DNA of 64,000 bases from Pantoea cypripedii (GTDB lineage Bacteria; Pseudomonadota; Gammaproteobacteria; Enterobacterales; Enterobacteriaceae): positions 2,269,286-2,333,285 of the forward strand of contig NZ_CP024768.1 in assembly GCF_011395035.1 (NCBI RefSeq), written 5' to 3'. The notes beneath the pieces are model-generated. The model was not told where the DNA came from, ran no database searches, and saw only the letters and a list, made by a program, of their open reading frames with translations. Shown in pieces: positions 60,918 to 64,000 of the stretch. Each line of letters begins with the position of its first letter. The stretch's first letter is position 1. The translations under genes and the position numbers were made by a program.

Positions 60918-62777
60918 ATGCGCACACTGTGGCGAATTATTGCTGGCCTGTTCCGCTGGGGTTGGCGGGTGCTGAATTTTATCCGGGAATTTATCCTTAA
61001 TTTATTTCTTATTGTTGTGATCCTTGCCGGTGTTGGGATCTGGTTGCAGGTGAGCGGTTCAAATAGTAGTGAGCCAGTGCAACAAGGCGCACTGAAAGTT
61101 GACCTCACCGGGGTGCTGGTGGATAAACCTTCAGTCAGCAATCGTCTGAGCCGTATTGGCCGCCAATTGCTGGGCAGCAACAGCGACCGTTTGCAGGAAA
61201 ATTCCCTGTTTGATGTGGTCGATGCCATCCGCCAGGCAAAAGGTGACAAAAACATCACCGGTATTGTGCTTGATTTACGTGATTTTGGTGGTGGCGATCA
61301 GCCTTCGCTGCAATATGTCGGTAAAGCGTTGCGCGAGTTCCGTGACAGCGGCAAACCGGTGTATGCCATCGGCGACAGCTACAGCCAGGCGCAATATTAT
61401 CTGGCCAGCTATGCCAACAAGGTTTACCTGTCACCACAAGGCACCGTTGATTTACACGGTTTCGCCACTAACGGCCTGTACTACAAAACGCTGCTCGACA
61501 AGCTGAAAGTCAATTCACATGTCTTCCGCGTAGGTACTTACAAATCGGCAGTAGAACCTTTCCTGCGTGACGATATGTCGCCGGAAGCACGCGATGCCGA
61601 TAGCCGCTGGATTGGTCAGCTGTGGCAAAACTACCTGAACACCGTTTCCGCAAACCGCCAGATCACGCCGGAACAGCTGTTCCCTGGTGCCGCAGGCATC
61701 ATCAGCGGATTGCAGGCTGTGCAGGGTGATACCGCCAAATATGCGCTGAATAATAAGCTGGTTGATGCGCTGGAGAGCCGTGCGGCTGCCGATCAGGAAC
61801 TGGTCAAGACCTTTGGCTGGGATAAGCAGAACAACGATTATCGCAACGTCAGCATCTATGATTACACCGTCAAACAGCCACCGACTCAGCAGGACGGCAA
61901 TATCGCTGTGGTGATGGCAAGTGGTGCGATCATGGACGGTGAAGAAACCGCCGGTAATGTCGGTGGCGATACGACGGCCGCCCAGATCCGCGATGCGCGT
62001 CTCGATCCGAAAATTAAGGCGATCATCCTGCGCGTGAACAGCCCTGGTGGCAGCGTCACTGCCTCAGAAGCAATTCGCGAAGAACTGGCCGCCGCGCATG
62101 CTGCGGGTAAACCGGTGGTGGTATCGATGGGAGGGATGGCTGCCTCAGGGGGTTACTGGATCTCCACGCCAGCTGATTACATTGTGGCGAACCCCAGCAC
62201 ACTTACCGGCTCGATTGGTATCTTCGGGGTGATCAATACCGTTGAAAACAGCCTGAGCACCATTGGCGTGCATACCGACGGCGTTGCCACTTCACCTCTG
62301 GCGGATGTGGCGACCACCAAAGCGCTGCCGCCTGAAGTGCAGCAATTGATGCAGCTGACAATTGAAAACGGCTATCGTAACTTCGTTGGTTTAGTCGCCG
62401 CCTCACGCCATAAAACGCCAGAGCAGATCAATGATATTGCTCAGGGCCATGTCTGGACCGGTAGCGATGCCAAAGCCAATGGTCTGGTAGATGCGCTGGG
62501 TGACTTTGATGATGCGGTCAAGAAAGCGGCTGAGCTGGCGAAAATCACCACACCACAGCTGAGCTGGTATCAGGATGATCCGGGAATGCTGGATCTGCTG
62601 CTGAATCAAATGAGTGCTTCTATCAGCGTCGTGATGCCACAGGCACTGAAAGTGTGGCTGCCCGCTCCGATGCTTGATGTGATGAGCGCCATGAAGAAAC
62701 AACCTGGTCTGTTCGATAACCTCAACGATCCGCAAAATCGTTACGCTTTCTGCCTCAGCTGCGGCGACGTAAGATAA
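60918..62777 (+). CDS. sppA: Signal peptide peptidase SppA (protease IV)
   Basis: 619 residues. N-terminal membrane anchor, tandem S49 domains. The catalytic Lys209 lies in GTYKSAVEPF and the nucleophile Ser410 in GMAASGGYWIS, the split dyad of the E. coli enzyme. Degrades released signal peptides. Terminator at 62787-62812. Confidence 0.96.
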   Translation: MRTLWRIIAGLFRWGWRVLNFIREFILNLFLIVVILAGVGIWLQVSGSNSSEPVQQGALKVDLTGVLVDKPSVSNRLSRIGRQLLGSNSDRLQENSLFDVVDAIRQAKGDKNITGIVLDLRDFGGGDQPSLQYVGKALREFRDSGKPVYAIGDSYSQAQYYLASYANKVYLSPQGTVDLHGFATNGLYYKTLLDKLKVNSHVFRVGTYKSAVEPFLRDDMSPEARDADSRWIGQLWQNYLNTVSANRQITPEQLFPGAAGIISGLQAVQGDTAKYALNNKLVDALESRAAADQELVKTFGWDKQNNDYRNVSIYDYTVKQPPTQQDGNIAVVMASGAIMDGEETAGNVGGDTTAAQIRDARLDPKIKAIILRVNSPGGSVTASEAIREELAAAHAAGKPVVVSMGGMAASGGYWISTPADYIVANPSTLTGSIGIFGVINTVENSLSTIGVHTDGVATSPLADVATTKALPPEVQQLMQLTIENGYRNFVGLVAASRHKTPEQINDIAQGHVWTGSDAKANGLVDALGDFDDAVKKAAELAKITTPQLSWYQDDPGMLDLLLNQMSASISVVMPQALKVWLPAPMLDVMSAMKKQPGLFDNLNDPQNRYAFCLSCGDVR

Positions 62778-62786
62778 TCTTTACGG

Positions 62787-62812
62787 CCCGGCCTCTGGTC
62801 GGGCTGCTTTTC
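62787..62812 (+). terminator. Terminator after sppA
   Basis: GCCCG and CGGGC arms around a nine-base loop, followed by TGCTTTT. Confidence 0.6.
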
Positions 62813-62862
62813 ACCGGTAATCCCCTTATACTGCGCGTTTTACGGCAAGTCTGAGTTCATTC

Positions 62863-63876
62863 ATGCAAAAGAAAAATATCTATGTCGCCTACACCGGCGG
62901 GACCATTGGTATGCAGCGTTCCGCGCAAGGCTACATTCCGGTATCGGGTCACCTGCAACAGCAGCTGGCCAATATGCCAGAGTTCCATCGTCCGGAGATG
63001 CCAGATTTTACCATCCACGAATATCACCCGTTGATGGACTCTTCCGACATGACACCGGAAGACTGGCAGTCCATCGCTAACGATATCAAACAGAATTACG
63101 ACCATTACGACGGTTTTGTGATTCTGCATGGTACCGATACCATGGCATTCACCGCGTCGGCTCTCTCCTTTATGCTGGAGAACCTCGCCAAGCCAGTGAT
63201 CGTCACCGGTTCACAGATCCCCCTGGCAGAATTGCGCTCAGACGGCCAGCAGAACCTGCTTAACTCGTTGTATGTGGCGGCTAACTATCCGATCAACGAA
63301 GTCGCACTATTCTTTAATAACACCCTGTTCCGCGGTAACCGCACCACCAAAGCACATGCTGACGGCTTCAACGCGTTTGCCTCGCCAAACCTGCCACCGT
63401 TGCTGGAAGCGGGCATTCATATTCGCCGCCTGAATACCCCACCGGCACCACCAGGCAAGGGTGAACTGATCGTCCATCCGATCACCCCACAACCGATTGG
63501 CGTGGTGACCATTTATCCGGGAATTTCTGCCGAAGTCGTGCGCAATTTCCTGCGTCAGCCGGTGAAAGCCCTGATCCTGCGCTCGTATGGCGTCGGCAAT
63601 GCGCCGCAAAATGCGGAGTTCCTGGCTGAGCTGCAGCAGGCGAGTGAGCGTGGCATTGTGGTGGTCAACCTGACGCAGTGTATGTCTGGCAAAGTGAATA
63701 TGGGGGGTTACGCCACCGGTAACGCGCTGGAGCATGCTGGTGTGATCAGCGGTTTCGATCTCACCGTTGAAGCGACATTAACAAAACTTCACTTTTTGCT
63801 GAGTCAAAACCTCACCAGCGCAGAAATTCGTGCCAGAATGCAACAGAATTTACGTGGCGAACTGACAGAAGACTGA
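62863..63876 (+). CDS. ansA: Cytoplasmic L-asparaginase I
   Basis: 337 residues. N-terminal nucleophile Thr in AYTGGTIGM and second motif LHGTDTMAFTASALSFML. Low-affinity type I enzyme that hydrolyses asparagine in the cytoplasm. Probably co-transcribed with pncA, whose ATG lies 16 bp after it. Confidence 0.97.
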   Translation: MQKKNIYVAYTGGTIGMQRSAQGYIPVSGHLQQQLANMPEFHRPEMPDFTIHEYHPLMDSSDMTPEDWQSIANDIKQNYDHYDGFVILHGTDTMAFTASALSFMLENLAKPVIVTGSQIPLAELRSDGQQNLLNSLYVAANYPINEVALFFNNTLFRGNRTTKAHADGFNAFASPNLPPLLEAGIHIRRLNTPPAPPGKGELIVHPITPQPIGVVTIYPGISAEVVRNFLRQPVKALILRSYGVGNAPQNAEFLAELQQASERGIVVVNLTQCMSGKVNMGGYATGNALEHAGVISGFDLTVEATLTKLHFLLSQNLTSAEIRARMQQNLRGELTED

Positions 63877-63892
63877 TACGGAGCGAGATGTA

Positions 63893-64000
63893 ATGAAGCG
63901 GGCATTGATAATCATCGATATACAAAACGATTTTTGCCCCGGCGGCCCAATGGCTGTGCGTGAAGGTGACCTGACGGTTGCTATTGCGAATCGCTACGCA
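63893..64000 (+). CDS. pncA: Nicotinamidase (N-terminal part, runs off window)
   Basis: The first 36 codons (MKRALIIIDIQNDFCPGG...) carry the catalytic Asp of isochorismatase-type nicotinamidases. It deamidates nicotinamide to nicotinate in NAD salvage. Adjacent to ansA as in E. coli. Truncated only by the window end. Confidence 0.93.
   Translation, partial: MKRALIIIDIQNDFCPGGPMAVREGDLTVAIANRYA

Noticed and set aside
60749..61258. N-terminal extension of the ydjA frame by about 170 codons
   Set aside because: The stretch antisense to sppA is open by chance. The ATG at 60748 has a strong ribosome site and gives the exact E. coli length.

Overview
The window is a chromosomal segment of an enterobacterium, most likely Pantoea or a close relative in the Erwiniaceae. 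The right-hand 48 kb follows the Escherichia coli order trpH-trp-ompW-yciCBA-tonB-yciI-clsA-yciU-opp-ychE-adhE-tdk-hns-galU-rssBA-ychJ-purU-tRNA-Tyr, then xthA-ynjH-topB-selD-ydjA-sppA-ansA-pncA. Lineage-specific differences are a free-standing trpG (fused to trpD in E. coli), ugd and a nucleotide-sugar epimerase between galU and hns, and two tandem oppA genes. The genus is inferred from gene order and protein similarity recalled from memory, not from a search.

Region 1 (1-1593): three minus-strand genes, two unrecognised and one DUF1493-like.

Region 2 (about 1594-15168): a 13.6-kb mobile element bounded by an 18-bp perfect direct repeat, with a tyrosine integrase just inside its right end. 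It carries lambda-type decoration (D) and major capsid (E) genes but no visible portal, terminase, protease or tail genes. It also has a replication/partition-like operon (ribbon-helix-helix protein, winged-helix protein and small unknowns), an origin-like repeat cluster, a phage Dam methylase with an extra C-terminal HTH, a DUF3800 protein and an arsenic cassette (arsR-arsB-arsC with divergent arsH). This looks like a cargo-carrying phage satellite or a decayed phage-plasmid. It is the main novelty candidate.

Region 3 (15169-25020): a gap holding nested hairpins, a lipoprotein with a complete trypsin-like triad, yciO, trpH(rnm), and the trp operon (operator, trpL leader peptide with tandem Trp codons, attenuator, trpE-G-D-CF-B-A).

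Region 4 (25028-26156): a 1.1-kb insertion between trpA and ompW, bounded by a 33-bp perfect direct repeat. It carries an apparently frameshifted gene of unknown function and a small two-helix membrane protein. No recombinase is present.

Region 5 (26249-45900): envelope, transport and fermentation genes: BON lipoprotein, ompW, yciC/B/A, tonB, yciI, an unannotated-type 56-aa membrane protein, yciY, clsA, yciU, oppA-oppA-BCDF, ychE, adhE and tdk. A perfect CRP consensus palindrome and an NtrC-like palindrome lie upstream of the opp cluster.

Region 6 (45900-54100): hns; UDP-sugar genes (epimerase, ugd, galU), which together make UDP-glucose, UDP-glucuronate and probably UDP-galacturonate for surface polysaccharide; rssB/rssA, where RssB controls RpoS turnover; ychJ, purU and two identical tRNA-Tyr genes behind a stringent-type promoter.

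Region 7 (54150-64000): a LysR regulator divergent from an NAD(P)-binding oxidoreductase, xthA, ynjH-topB, selD, ydjA, sppA, ansA and the first part of pncA, which runs off the window.
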